From Alteromonas sp. RKMC-009 (GTDB taxonomy: Bacteria > Pseudomonadota > Gammaproteobacteria > Enterobacterales > Alteromonadaceae), in NCBI RefSeq assembly GCF_003584565.2, contig NZ_CP031010.1:3286001-3350000 (forward strand): a stretch of DNA of 64,000 bases. Reading direction: 5' to 3'. The notes under the pieces are model-generated. The model saw nothing but the letters and a program-made list of their open reading frames with translations, had not been told where the DNA came from and did not search any database. Within the stretch, counting starts at the first letter, position 1. The number at the start of each line of letters is the position of its first letter. The position numbers were made by a program, and so were the translations under genes. Of this stretch, positions 17,673-27,040 are shown piece by piece.

Positions 17673-18458
17673 TTACAACGTTATCCCGTGCTTCTCAGCC
17701 AGTGCATAAACATGCTTCACCGGAATGGCATAAGTGATGCCGCTGGGCGAAGTAATTGCCGACTCTTTTGTTTTCTTAACGAACACTTTATTGATTACCC
17801 CTAACACCTCGCCGGTGGCCGCTTTGTATACGGGGCTGCCGCTGTTGCCGGGGTAAGCGGTAATATCAAGTTGGTACACCATGAAAGGGTTGCGTAAGCT
17901 GTCCAGATAAGCTTGCGACAGTTGCGCACTGTTCGAAGCCGAGATCACATTAGGCGTATACGCGGCAACAATGCCTCTGTGTGTGGCCGGATACAATCCT
18001 AGTACGGCGCCAATGGGAAAACCGGTCATTGCGATTCCAGTACCATCTTCAACCACATCTGTTGCTGATAGCAGACTGACAGGTGGTAATTCATGGGCCA
18101 TTTCCAGAATGGCCAGATCATGCTCTTCATCTTTATAAACGTGTTTTACCCGCGCAATTCCCATCTTACGGCCTTCGGGTACGAACACGACCTGGTTAAA
18201 TTTTACATTTTCTTCTGTAGGAAATGCTGTGATCACATGATGGTTGGTCACTACATATTTTCCATTTCCGACAACGAAACCAGTCCCTTTTAATTGATGG
18301 CTGACGGTGGCCAGCGGCGCATAAAAGCCCACACCCACCACGGAAGGCTTCACCTTTTTTACAACCTCAGGTAATGCTTCTGCAAAAGCAGTATGACAAA
18401 CAGGAAGTGAAGTCAGCACAATTGTCATGCTGACGAACAGCACTCTTATCATATTCAT
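17673..18458 (-). CDS. Secreted trypsin-like serine protease
   Basis: A 261-residue S1-family protease with a signal peptide of about 25 residues ending FAEA. The triad is visible: His in VTNHHVI, Asp in EEHDLAILEM, and Ser in YPGNSGSPVY. GTGFVVGNGKYVVTNHH resembles the DegP protease core, but no PDZ domain follows. The likely site is the periplasm or outside. It sits between the epimerase and the divergent ThiF-like gene inside the XrtA region. Processing of a locus protein is possible but not shown. Confidence 0.82.
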   Translation of the reverse strand: MNMIRVLFVSMTIVLTSLPVCHTAFAEALPEVVKKVKPSVVGVGFYAPLATVSHQLKGTGFVVGNGKYVVTNHHVITAFPTEENVKFNQVVFVPEGRKMGIARVKHVYKDEEHDLAILEMAHELPPVSLLSATDVVEDGTGIAMTGFPIGAVLGLYPATHRGIVAAYTPNVISASNSAQLSQAYLDSLRNPFMVYQLDITAYPGNSGSPVYKAATGEVLGVINKVFVKKTKESAITSPSGITYAIPVKHVYALAEKHGITL

Positions 18459-18579
18459 TCTAATGTCCCTATCAGGTAATCCGGCTTTTTTCTGATGATA
18501 GCATTTTACATGTCATGATATTAGCTTACCCTATAAAGGTTCATGACAAACTGCTTCGCGCAGGATAACCGGATAGCGT

Positions 18580-19440
18580 ATGGATTTTAACTATGATGTG
18601 GCGTTTTCCAGAAATATTGGCTGGGTAACGCATGATGAACAAGCTTCACTGCGCACAAAACGGGTGGCAATTGCAGGTTGTGGCGGTGTTGGCGGACTGC
18701 ATAGTCTGACACTTGCCAGACTGGGTGTCGGAAAAATTAACATCTCTGATTTTGACCAGTTCGATATACACAATATTAACCGCCAGTCCGGCGCTTTTGT
18801 GTCGACAAAAGATCAGGACAAGATTGAAGTCATGTCTGCTATGTTGAAGGATATTAATCCGGAAATAGAGATTGGCAGCTTTCCTGCCGGAATCGATGAA
18901 ACGAATGTTGATCGATTTCTTGATGGCGTCGACCTTTATATAGATAGTCTCGATTTCTTCGCCCTGGCTGCGAGGAAACTGGTTTTCAACCGTTGCTATG
19001 AGAAAGGTATACCCGTTGTGACAGCGGCACCGCTTGGCATGGGCGCTGCTCTGCTTTGTTTTATGCCCGGCAAAATGACCTATGAAGAATATTTCCGCTT
19101 TAATGACAAGCAAACAGAAGAAGGACAATTAATCCAGTTTCTGATTGGCTTATCACCGGCGATGCTCCAGCGTAACTATCTTGTTGATCAGGATGCTGTA
19201 GATTTCCACGAGCAGCGCGGCCCCTCAACAGCCATGTCGGTAAACTTATGTGCTGGTATTGCTGAGACCTATGCGCTGAAGATTCTGCTGGGAAGAGGCA
19301 AAGTATTGTGTGCACCTTATGGCCTGCATTTCGATGCTTACAAGAATAAGCTCAGTAAGACGTGGTGTCCGTTTGGTAACCGTGGCTGGCTACAGAAATT
19401 GAAGTTCAAAATCGCTGAGAAAGTAGTTAGCGGAAAATAA
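18580..19440 (+). CDS. ThiF/MoeB/E1-like adenylyltransferase
   Basis: A 286-residue E1-like enzyme that would adenylate a C-terminal carboxylate or similar group. GCGGVGG (residues 33-39) binds nucleotide, and DFDQFDIHNINRQ gives the conserved Asp, Asn and Arg. The paired CxxC zinc motifs of MoeB/ThiF are absent, and a single Cys near the C-terminus (KTWCPFG) stands alone. Its ubiquitin-like partner is not in the window. It lies 154 bp before the PEP-CTERM gene and inside the exopolysaccharide region. GGATAGCGT serves as ribosome site. The substrate is unknown. Confidence 0.8.
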   Translation: MDFNYDVAFSRNIGWVTHDEQASLRTKRVAIAGCGGVGGLHSLTLARLGVGKINISDFDQFDIHNINRQSGAFVSTKDQDKIEVMSAMLKDINPEIEIGSFPAGIDETNVDRFLDGVDLYIDSLDFFALAARKLVFNRCYEKGIPVVTAAPLGMGAALLCFMPGKMTYEEYFRFNDKQTEEGQLIQFLIGLSPAMLQRNYLVDQDAVDFHEQRGPSTAMSVNLCAGIAETYALKILLGRGKVLCAPYGLHFDAYKNKLSKTWCPFGNRGWLQKLKFKIAEKVVSGK

Positions 19441-19527
19441 CAAAATTTGTGTCAGGGATTTTTACACGCAGTTTTTACAAGCAGGCAATAAAAATAAAAA
19501 AACCAACAAATTCATATGGATAAAAAG

Positions 19528-19544
19528 TTGGCACACCAGATGCT
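19528..19544 (+). promoter_or_regulatory. Sigma-54 promoter of the PEP-CTERM gene
   Basis: TTGGCACACCAGATGCT has GG (19530-19531) and GC (19542-19543) with exactly 10 bp between them, the sigma-54 -24/-12 geometry. Predicted transcription starts near 19555, leaving a 40-nt leader. PEP-CTERM genes are known to be controlled by the PrsK/PrsR sigma-54 system in other bacteria. Confidence 0.75.
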
Positions 19545-19594
19545 TTATTATCAGCGAGGCCTAACAGCCGAACGAATTTAATATGGAGATGGTT

Positions 19595-20347
19595 ATGAAA
19601 TTTAATAAAGTTGTAAAATCTTTCGCATTGACTGCTGGTTTGTTAGCTTCTTTCACAAGCTCAGCTGAGTTCATGGATTTCCAGGTTGACGAAACCCCTT
19701 ACGGTGGTTCAGTACTGACTGCTGACAAATTCAACGGTGGTTACGTTGAAGAGCTGGTATTCAACGGTTCTGGCTTCACTACTGGTGCTTTCGCAACTAT
19801 GTCTGCACTGTACGCTAACGAAGGTACTGACGTATACAAAGGTTCTTCATCTTACCTGAACTTTGGTTACAGTGTATATGCAATCCTGACTGCTTCTGGT
19901 ACAAGCACTTCAGGTACGTCTTTCGCAGCGACTTCAGCTAGCCTGCAGCTGTACATCGACGTAAACAGCGACACAACTTCAGACGACCTGTTAGCAGGTA
20001 CTACTCTGAACAATGGCGACGATATTCTTATCGCTACTGCTGACGACGTTACTAATGCATACGGTAACTACGACTTCTCAGCTGGTACTGGTAACTATAA
20101 CTTCGACTTCACAGATTTTACTCTGACTACTGCTGGTATGGATTACTTCGTGAGCCCTGCTCCGTTCTACTCTTACCTGACAGTAAACGGCGACTACGAC
20201 AGTCTGTCTGACTTAGAGAACATCACTGGTGACGTTTCTGCTGTATTCCAGGCAGTTCCAGTATCTGTTCCAGAGCCTTCAACTGTTGCAGTTCTGGCGC
20301 TTGGCCTGATGGGTCTGGGTGTATCTGCTCGTCGTAAAAACAAATAA
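19595..20347 (+). CDS. PEP-CTERM sorting domain protein
   Basis: A 250-residue exported protein. A signal peptide of about 25 residues (MKFNKVVKSFALTAGLLAS) is followed by a Ser/Thr/Gly/Tyr-rich body with no Cys. The end is VPEPSTVAVLALGLMGLG followed by SARRKNK: the PEP motif, a hydrophobic segment and a basic tail, the exosortase recognition signal. The ATG at 19595 is favoured over 19583 because GGAG lies 6 bp upstream. Codon use is strongly biased to GGT, TCT and GAC, consistent with heavy expression. It is the only PEP-CTERM substrate in the window and probably a major matrix protein. Confidence 0.93.
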   Translation: MKFNKVVKSFALTAGLLASFTSSAEFMDFQVDETPYGGSVLTADKFNGGYVEELVFNGSGFTTGAFATMSALYANEGTDVYKGSSSYLNFGYSVYAILTASGTSTSGTSFAATSASLQLYIDVNSDTTSDDLLAGTTLNNGDDILIATADDVTNAYGNYDFSAGTGNYNFDFTDFTLTTAGMDYFVSPAPFYSYLTVNGDYDSLSDLENITGDVSAVFQAVPVSVPEPSTVAVLALGLMGLGVSARRKNK

Positions 20348-20364
20348 GATTGTTTTTACACTCT

Positions 20365-20394
20365 AAAAAAAGGCGACGAATGTCGCCTTTTTTT
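20365..20394. terminator. Terminator of the PEP-CTERM gene
   Basis: A7, then AGGCGAC, a GAAT loop, GTCGCCT and a T7 run. It separates the PEP-CTERM gene from prsT. Confidence 0.88.
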
Positions 20395-20498
20395 GTGTCT
20401 TCAATTTAAAAACCCCTGATACGTTTGCATACTTTTCTTTTCAGACGATACCCCGTAAAGTATTCACTCATTTTTAAATCCCGGATGTGCTGTATAGT

Positions 20499-23108
20499 AT
20501 GGATATATTGAAACGAACCCGAATTGCCGCTTTTGTCACCGCAACGCTGCTCACCACCGCCTGTTCTCAAATGACTGTAGAAGAACGATTAAATAAAGCA
20601 GAAGATGCACTTAGTGAAGACAATTACAAGCAAGCTATTGTTCATTTAAAAGCCGCCGTACAGCAATCCCCCACTGATGTCCGCCCCCGTATTGAATTAG
20701 CTAAGGTCTATTTCGATATTGGTGATATGGTCAGCGCCATTACGACCTTCGACAAGGTACTCACCCAACGCGGTGATATTAACGATTTTGCGGATGAGTA
20801 TTTTTTATCCCTCTATTCCATGGCCGATCTGGATATTTTCGAAGTTACCTTTGAAGAGTTTAAGGGGCAACTGAACAACGGGCAGCGTATTTCTGCAGAA
20901 CTGATTGCTGCCGTAATATCGGGACGTTCAAGATCGCAGGAACAGGCGGAACATCACCTGAAAGTCGCCAGGGAGTTGGCAAAAGAAAACGCTACGCCGG
21001 CAGTTAAAAGCAAAATCGACGACTATGCCTTAATTATCAACGGGTACTTGCTTTCGGATAACCCCGGCGACGTAAATGTTTTATCGGCATTATCAGAAAA
21101 ATACCCGGATGACTGGATGATTCGCTCACTGACTGCGGAAATTCTCCAGGCATCAGGTCAGTTTAAAGAAGCAGCTGAGAACTACGAAGCTTTGCTGGCA
21201 CTTAAACCTTTCTTTGCCCAGCTTAATCTGAATATTGCAGAAGCTTACATAAAAGCGAAAGAATTCAAAAAAGCACAAACTTATGTAGAGAAAGTGCTTT
21301 CATTGTCTGCTGATCAACCGCTGGCGAATCAGCAAATGGCAATTATTGCCCTGTCTGAGCACGATTTTGAAAGTGCCGCCAGACACATTGATATTTCACT
21401 GAACCAGAATATGGTGAATATGACATCCGTGTATATTGCAGGGATCTCACATTTCCAGATCGGGAACTACGAGCAGGCACTTTCCTACCTGGAAAAGGTC
21501 GTTGACAAATTTCCTCCTAATCATCCGGGCCTGCAAATGTATATTGCAGCAAAATTATCAGCCGGTGACACGCTGGACAGTTACTCTTTATACAAGAAGT
21601 ATCCGTCACTTGTTACCAGCAATACCCGTCTGGCGACAAAAGCGGCTTCAGCGCTGATCTTCTCCGGAGAAAGAAATAAAGCCGCCGAAATCCTTTCCAA
21701 TGTCAAAAATGATGCTTTTCAAAATCCGGTGCAGCAACAGCAACTCGGCCTGTTGAAGCTGTCTGTGGGTGACAGTGACGGCGAAGATTTACTTGAAACG
21801 TCATCGCAACAAATCGTAAAAGATGCAGCGGAAGGTAACAGTACACAATCTAAGTTGTTCCTGGTCGCCATGAAGGCCACTAACGGGGATGAAGAAGAGG
21901 CCCGTTCAATTATTAATGAATGGATTGAAGCGGAGCCGGACAATGCCGAAAACTATCTGATTTCTGCCCAATTTGAATCATATACCGGTAACACAGATGC
22001 ACTTGAGTCCTTGTATACCAAAGTGCGTAACCTTGAGCCTGCTAACATTGAAGCGGCAAAGTATTTTGCAGAAAAGGCATTTAGAAATGGTGATGCAGAA
22101 GAAGCCCTGAAAGCCTACAGCCGGGTACTGAAAGAACAGCCGAATGATCAGATTGCTTTAACCGGCGCCTACGTGTCTGCTCAGGCGCTGCCTGATAAAA
22201 AAGCGACCTTCAAAACGATTGACAATATTTTAGCGCAAAATAGCAAAACCAGCGCTTTCAGTACATTGTTTGCGGCTTTCCTCAAACAGGACTACAAGGA
22301 AGTGGTATCACTGTCCCGCAGTTCTATTTTTGGTTTTGGTGAACAACCCAAGGTGGATTTTTTACTTTCCCAGTCTTATATGTCAATGGGTCAGCCTCTG
22401 GCTGCTCTGGATGTACTGCGAAACTCCATAAAATCCGGTTTTGCGACCATTCAGGTTTTTGAAGCCTATGCTGAAGCCATGATGCAGGCTGAAGGTAACA
22501 AGGCCGCATTACGGGCAATCAAAAATATGCCAGAAGGTGTGGCTGAGGCGCCTCAGTTACAGTTACTGAAAAGCCATATTCTGGTGAATGAAAAGCGTTA
22601 TGACGAAGCCATGGCTATTGTTGCAGGTTTACCGCCGGAGTTTGCTAACAGCGCCAGAGCGATGGAGATCACAGGCCGGGCACAAGCGGGCAACGAAGAC
22701 TTTTCAGCAGCTATTCCAGCCCTGCAGGAAGCGTTCGATAAACTTAAAACACCTAAGTCAGCGCAGCTACTTTATAAAGCATTAAAAAATAACGGTCAGG
22801 ATGACGAGGCACTTGCTGTCCTGAAAAAGGCTGCTGACATATCTCAGGGCTATGATGAAGCCGATTTGTTCTATGTCAGTGAGCTGGCTAAAACGGATAA
22901 GCAGGCAGCAATCAGCTTCTATGAGCAACTGGTTAGTGCCCAACCTAAGAACTGGCAGGCCATGAACAATATCGCCTGGTTACTCTATGAAGAGAAGCGA
23001 TACAGTGATGCCTATCAATGGATAATGAAGGCACTGAACTTACGGCCCAGTAATAAATCACTTCTGGATACAAAAAAACGTATCGAAGAAGCGATCAAAT
23101 CTAAGTAA
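20499..23108 (+). CDS. prsT: PEP-CTERM system TPR-repeat lipoprotein PrsT
   Basis: An 869-residue periplasmic protein built almost entirely from tetratricopeptide repeats (for example EDNYKQAIVHLKAAVQQSP, GQFKEAAENYEALLALKP, GDAEEALKAYSRVLKEQP). A signal peptide ends LLTTACS, so Cys near residue 22 is probably lipidated. Length and layout match the PrsT family of XrtA loci. It likely scaffolds polymer export or protein sorting. A GTG at 20487 would add four residues; neither start has a strong ribosome site, and ATG is chosen. It heads a run of seven tightly packed genes to 29206. Confidence 0.9.
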   Translation: MDILKRTRIAAFVTATLLTTACSQMTVEERLNKAEDALSEDNYKQAIVHLKAAVQQSPTDVRPRIELAKVYFDIGDMVSAITTFDKVLTQRGDINDFADEYFLSLYSMADLDIFEVTFEEFKGQLNNGQRISAELIAAVISGRSRSQEQAEHHLKVARELAKENATPAVKSKIDDYALIINGYLLSDNPGDVNVLSALSEKYPDDWMIRSLTAEILQASGQFKEAAENYEALLALKPFFAQLNLNIAEAYIKAKEFKKAQTYVEKVLSLSADQPLANQQMAIIALSEHDFESAARHIDISLNQNMVNMTSVYIAGISHFQIGNYEQALSYLEKVVDKFPPNHPGLQMYIAAKLSAGDTLDSYSLYKKYPSLVTSNTRLATKAASALIFSGERNKAAEILSNVKNDAFQNPVQQQQLGLLKLSVGDSDGEDLLETSSQQIVKDAAEGNSTQSKLFLVAMKATNGDEEEARSIINEWIEAEPDNAENYLISAQFESYTGNTDALESLYTKVRNLEPANIEAAKYFAEKAFRNGDAEEALKAYSRVLKEQPNDQIALTGAYVSAQALPDKKATFKTIDNILAQNSKTSAFSTLFAAFLKQDYKEVVSLSRSSIFGFGEQPKVDFLLSQSYMSMGQPLAALDVLRNSIKSGFATIQVFEAYAEAMMQAEGNKAALRAIKNMPEGVAEAPQLQLLKSHILVNEKRYDEAMAIVAGLPPEFANSARAMEITGRAQAGNEDFSAAIPALQEAFDKLKTPKSAQLLYKALKNNGQDDEALAVLKKAADISQGYDEADLFYVSELAKTDKQAAISFYEQLVSAQPKNWQAMNNIAWLLYEEKRYSDAYQWIMKALNLRPSNKSLLDTKKRIEEAIKSK

Positions 23109-23121
23109 ATCATTGTATTAA

Positions 23122-23691
23122 ATGCGCCGGCGGGTAAGCTTCGTGCCGGCGAACGATATTTCTGTTGTTACAGTAAAGGTTTTAAAGTTAGTGTTTGAGA
23201 AAGTAAAAAGTGATCTGCGATATAAACAGGCAGTGTTTGCTGATGATGGTGCGCATTTATCTTTGCCCCGGTTACTGTTAACCGACGGTACCAGTGCAAC
23301 ACTGCTGTTCAGAATGTCTCACCGCTGTCGCCACGGTATTTTAAGCCCTGCAGGTCTGTTGCTTCAAATGCTGAATAAGTGGATTAACGGCTGTGTCATT
23401 GGCGTGAAAGCTGAGTTTGGCCGTGGCCTAGTCATTATGCACCCAGTGGGTGTAGTCATTAACAGCAAGGTCAAAACCGGTGACCGGGTCGTTATCGAAA
23501 GCGGCGTAGTGATTGGCGATGAAAAAGGTCAGTCACCGGTTATCGGCAACGACGTATTCATCGGCACCGGCGCAAAAATTATCGGTGGGGTAACCATCGG
23601 CGATAATGTGAAAATTGGCGCTAATGCTGTGGTGGTTAAAGACATCCCTTCCGGCTGCACTGCGCTGGGCATTCCTGCGAAGCCCCGTTGA
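23122..23691 (+). CDS. Serine acetyltransferase-like hexapeptide transferase
   Basis: A 189-residue left-handed beta-helix acetyltransferase. Hexapeptide repeats run from about residue 93 to the end (VIGVKAEFGRGLVI, GVVINSKVKTGDRVVI, IGNDVFIGTGAKIIGG, IGDNVKIGANAVVVKDIPSG). The catalytic His is probably in IMHPVGVVI. It resembles CysE in the C-terminal half but has a short, atypical N-terminus, as in transferases of polysaccharide loci. It probably acetylates a sugar or precursor. The true start may be GTG at 23191, which has AAAGG upstream. It overlaps the next gene by one base (TGATG). Confidence 0.8.
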   Translation: MRRRVSFVPANDISVVTVKVLKLVFEKVKSDLRYKQAVFADDGAHLSLPRLLLTDGTSATLLFRMSHRCRHGILSPAGLLLQMLNKWINGCVIGVKAEFGRGLVIMHPVGVVINSKVKTGDRVVIESGVVIGDEKGQSPVIGNDVFIGTGAKIIGGVTIGDNVKIGANAVVVKDIPSGCTALGIPAKPR

Positions 23692-24878
23692 TGAGTACAA
23701 CCATGGAATTCATTTTCTGGCTAAGTGTAGTCGCCATTCTTTACACCTACCTGATTTATCCTGTGATATTACTTGCTGTCAGCAGTTTTCATCAGGCAAT
23801 TAAAGACACCCGTTTTGTACTGAGTAAACAGGGCCGCAGAAAGCGCGAAGCCGATTTACCTGACGTCACTATCGTCATCGCTGCATTTAACGAAGAGAAG
23901 TGCATAAAGGCGCGTATTGAGAACCTTCTGGAACTGGATTACCCGACGGACAAGCTAAAGATCCTCATAGGTTCAGACGGCAGCACAGACGGCACCAATG
24001 ATATTTTGACATCATTCTCTGCTCCCTGTCTGGAAACCGTAGTATTTGAGCAGAACCGCGGAAAGATCAATGTTCTGAACGATTTGATGACACGGGTAAC
24101 GACACCTGTCACAGTTTTCTCTGATGCGAATACGTTTTTTCAACCCGATGCTGTCAGAAAGCTGGTCGCGGACTTCCGTGAGGAGCAAGTTGGCGGTGTA
24201 TGCGGAGAACTGGAACTCGTAGATGCCTTTTCCGGAAAAAATAAAGACAGTTTGTACTGGCAGTACGAGCAGGTACTGAAGTTTCACGAGTCCCGTATTA
24301 ATGCCATGCTGGGAGCGAATGGCGCTATTTATGCTATCCGGACAGCACTGTATGAGCCGTTACCGGAAAATACTATCATTGATGATTTCTGCGTGTTTAT
24401 GGGTATCGCCAGACAAGGCTATAAACTGACCTATAACCCTGAAGCACGGGCAACGGAAGAGATTGCGCCTAACCTTGAAGAAGAGGCCGGACGTCGCATC
24501 AGAATAGGCGCAGGCAATTACCAGGCGATGATGCGCCTGACCTGGGCACTGAACCCGTTAGCTGGCAGCCGGTGCTTCAGTTATATCAGTCACAAAATCT
24601 TACGCTGGTTTGTGCCGCATTTTATGCTCGTCGCATTGGTAAGCGGTGCGCTGCTGGCATTAACAAGTCCTCTGTACGGTCTGCTGTTTGCCGGCCAGGT
24701 ACTTTTTTATTTTACTTATTATTATGGCCTGACATTAAATGATGATAAGAAAGGCAAGTTAGCCAGCATAATTAAACTGGTCACCTTTTTTGTTTCTATG
24801 AATATTTCCCTCGGCCAGGGTTTCATCCGATTTTTAACTTCTAAACAGTCTGCAACCTGGAAAAGTACGGCACGCTAA
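23691..24878 (+). CDS. Membrane glycosyltransferase family 2
   Basis: A 395-residue processive-type glycosyltransferase. An N-terminal helix (residues 5-27) leads to the GT-A domain: VTIVIAAFNEEKCI, GSDGSTDGT, FSDANTFF (DxD-like metal site), GANGAIYAIR and DDFCVFMGI. The acceptor-site (Q/R)xxRW-like RRIRIGAGNYQAMMR follows, then two or three C-terminal helices (from about 310). The layout matches hyaluronan- or cellulose-synthase-like enzymes. The ATG at 23691 overlaps the preceding stop; the following gene overlaps by one base (TAATG). It probably extends the exopolysaccharide backbone. Confidence 0.85.
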   Translation: MSTTMEFIFWLSVVAILYTYLIYPVILLAVSSFHQAIKDTRFVLSKQGRRKREADLPDVTIVIAAFNEEKCIKARIENLLELDYPTDKLKILIGSDGSTDGTNDILTSFSAPCLETVVFEQNRGKINVLNDLMTRVTTPVTVFSDANTFFQPDAVRKLVADFREEQVGGVCGELELVDAFSGKNKDSLYWQYEQVLKFHESRINAMLGANGAIYAIRTALYEPLPENTIIDDFCVFMGIARQGYKLTYNPEARATEEIAPNLEEEAGRRIRIGAGNYQAMMRLTWALNPLAGSRCFSYISHKILRWFVPHFMLVALVSGALLALTSPLYGLLFAGQVLFYFTYYYGLTLNDDKKGKLASIIKLVTFFVSMNISLGQGFIRFLTSKQSATWKSTAR

Positions 24879-26053
24879 TGATCACCTATATTGTTCTCGC
24901 TCTCATTGTTCTGATATTAATTGCTGCCGGTTTAGGTACCGCGCTGATTTATCAAAAAGATATGCAGACCTGGATCCTGGGATACTGGAAAAATGCATTC
25001 TTCTCTTCTAAGCCGGAAGTCAAAGGTACAACTCACGTGATGTTTTGTTTCGTAGACCACTACGAACCGCAATGGCTGAATAAAGATAACATTGAACTGG
25101 AGCGTGCACGTGTTGACCGCTGGATGCAGGACTACCCTGTTATGGCGTCCAAATTTACCGACGCCGATGGTTACCACCCTAAACATTCTTTCTTCTTTCC
25201 GGAAGAAGAATACCGGGAAGAGCATCTGGACAAGCTTTCTGACTTATGTGCCCGCGGGTTTGGTGAAATCGAAATTCACCTTCACCATGAAGATGATACC
25301 AGTGACAACCTGCGCACCGTATTATCAAATTTCGCGCAAACACTGCATGAGAAACACGGTGCACTGGCAACCGATCCGGTAACCGGCAAACCTGTCTATG
25401 CATTTATTCATGGAAACTGGGCGCTGGATAACTCTCATCCCCATGGTCACTGGTGTGGTGTGAATGATGAACTCACTGTACTGAAAGAAACCGGCTGTTA
25501 TGTGGATATGACTTTCCCGTCGCCGGACGCTACACAGCCCGCATTAACCAACTGCTTCCACTACGCGAAAGACGATCCGGCTAAGCCTAAGTCTTATAAC
25601 TCCGGAAAGCTGATGAAGACCGGTGGTGAGGCCTGGGGCGATCTGCTTATAATGCAAGGCCCGATGGGCTTTAACAAAGAAGCCTTCAAGTTCGGTATTT
25701 TACCTAAAATTGAACGTGCGGATATCAGGGACAACTGTCGTCCGACTCCGGGCAGAGTAGATAACTGGGTGGATAAGCATATCCACGTTGAAGGCCGTCC
25801 TGAATGGATTTTCATAAAGATCCATACCCACGGCGCCCAGGACACAGACATGGGCGCCCTGCTGGGCGAACCGGTTGAAATAATGCACCGTCACCTGAAT
25901 GAAAAGTATAATGACGGTGAAAAATACAAGCTGCACTATGTCAGCGCCCGTGAAATGTATAATATTGCTAAAGCGGCGGAAGCCGGGAAGCAAGGCGACC
26001 CGAACGACTACCGTGACTTTATATTGAAGAAGCCTGCATTTAAAAGGATTTAA
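24878..26053 (+). CDS. Polysaccharide deacetylase-like membrane-anchored protein
   Basis: A 391-residue protein with one N-terminal helix (residues 3-25) and a large domain. It resembles the deacetylase-like proteins found in XrtA exopolysaccharide loci. The classical TFDDG is absent; instead CFVDHYEPQW and GEIEIHLHHEDDT provide His and Asp candidates for a metal site, and FIHGNWALDNSHPHGHW looks like a second conserved patch. Orientation of the N-terminal helix suggests a periplasmic domain. Enzymatic activity is unproven. It is followed one base later by a conventional deacetylase gene. I recognise the context better than the family. Confidence 0.6.
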   Translation: MITYIVLALIVLILIAAGLGTALIYQKDMQTWILGYWKNAFFSSKPEVKGTTHVMFCFVDHYEPQWLNKDNIELERARVDRWMQDYPVMASKFTDADGYHPKHSFFFPEEEYREEHLDKLSDLCARGFGEIEIHLHHEDDTSDNLRTVLSNFAQTLHEKHGALATDPVTGKPVYAFIHGNWALDNSHPHGHWCGVNDELTVLKETGCYVDMTFPSPDATQPALTNCFHYAKDDPAKPKSYNSGKLMKTGGEAWGDLLIMQGPMGFNKEAFKFGILPKIERADIRDNCRPTPGRVDNWVDKHIHVEGRPEWIFIKIHTHGAQDTDMGALLGEPVEIMHRHLNEKYNDGEKYKLHYVSAREMYNIAKAAEAGKQGDPNDYRDFILKKPAFKRI

Positions 26054-26054
26054 C

Positions 26055-27038
26055 GTGCTCGCGAAACGGATACAATCCAAGCTTGAGTCTATGATAGGTG
26101 TTTCAGCTTTTCGCTGGAAACACCTGCCGGACGGTGTATACGTACTTAACTTACACCGTATCGGCGATATGACGACCAGCAAACTCGATCCGAATGTTTA
26201 CTCCTGCTCTGCTGAGAACCTGCATAAACACCTGAGCTTTTTGAAGGAGTGTTTCACAATCATCAGCCTGGCGGAATTAAACCAGTTAATATCAACCAGT
26301 CCTAAACCGGACAAACGTTACTTACTGGTTACTTTCGACGACGGCTACAAAGACAATTTTGAGCTGGCTTACCCTATTCTGAAGTCGCTGAATATTCCTG
26401 CCGTATTCTTTATTGCCACCGGACTCATTGAAAACAACGAACTCCCCTGGTGGGATAAAGTCGCGTATCTTATTCAGCGCTCACATATTCAGAAAATCAA
26501 ACTACCCGGCTGGGAAGAGACGGTTGAGTTTAAAACTAACCCGCAAATCTTTATCCGGTTAATTCTGAATCAGATTAAGCGCTGCGCTGCCCCTATTGGC
26601 GAACAAATTAAAGAGCTGGAAGATTTTGTTGGTATGCCGTCCCCCTATCCGGATGCAGAGTTTATGTCCTGGGATGATGTCATTACGTTAAGTAATAATG
26701 GTATGGATATCGGTGCCCATTCTCACAGTCATGACATACTCGCCAAACTCAGTGACGATCAGATGCTGTTTGAGCTCAGCCACTCCAAAGCAATTCTGGA
26801 AGAAAAACTGGGAAAACCGGTAAAAGCATTCAGTTATCCCGTTGGCAGCAAGAACACTTACAACGATTGCGTAATTGAGGCGCTTAAAGATAACGGATAT
26901 GAAATCGCCTTCAACTTTCATCCCGGCGTCAATGTAAATCTGGCAAAGAACCGCTATGACCTCTGTCGTTTCCCCATTGAATATATGATGGATGACGAAG
27001 CACTTAAGAAAATGCTGACCTACGCAAAGCGGATATAG
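26055..27038 (+). CDS. Polysaccharide deacetylase (NodB/CE4 family)
   Basis: A 327-residue carbohydrate esterase. TFDDGYKDNFELAY (near residue 95) holds the catalytic Asp pair, GAHSHSHDIL (near 221) the metal-binding HxxxH, and FSYPVGSKNTY (near 262) the conserved Pro/Gly motif. No signal peptide is obvious. It starts with GTG after AAAGGATTTAAC. It would remove acetyl groups from N-acetyl sugars in the polymer or its precursor. Its placement between the deacetylase-like gene and two GT4 genes indicates one operon. Confidence 0.88.
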   Translation: MLAKRIQSKLESMIGVSAFRWKHLPDGVYVLNLHRIGDMTTSKLDPNVYSCSAENLHKHLSFLKECFTIISLAELNQLISTSPKPDKRYLLVTFDDGYKDNFELAYPILKSLNIPAVFFIATGLIENNELPWWDKVAYLIQRSHIQKIKLPGWEETVEFKTNPQIFIRLILNQIKRCAAPIGEQIKELEDFVGMPSPYPDAEFMSWDDVITLSNNGMDIGAHSHSHDILAKLSDDQMLFELSHSKAILEEKLGKPVKAFSYPVGSKNTYNDCVIEALKDNGYEIAFNFHPGVNVNLAKNRYDLCRFPIEYMMDDEALKKMLTYAKRI

Positions 27039-27040
27039 CC

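Noticed and set aside
17673..18458. DegP-type HtrA protease
   Set aside because: The protease core fits, but no PDZ domain follows.
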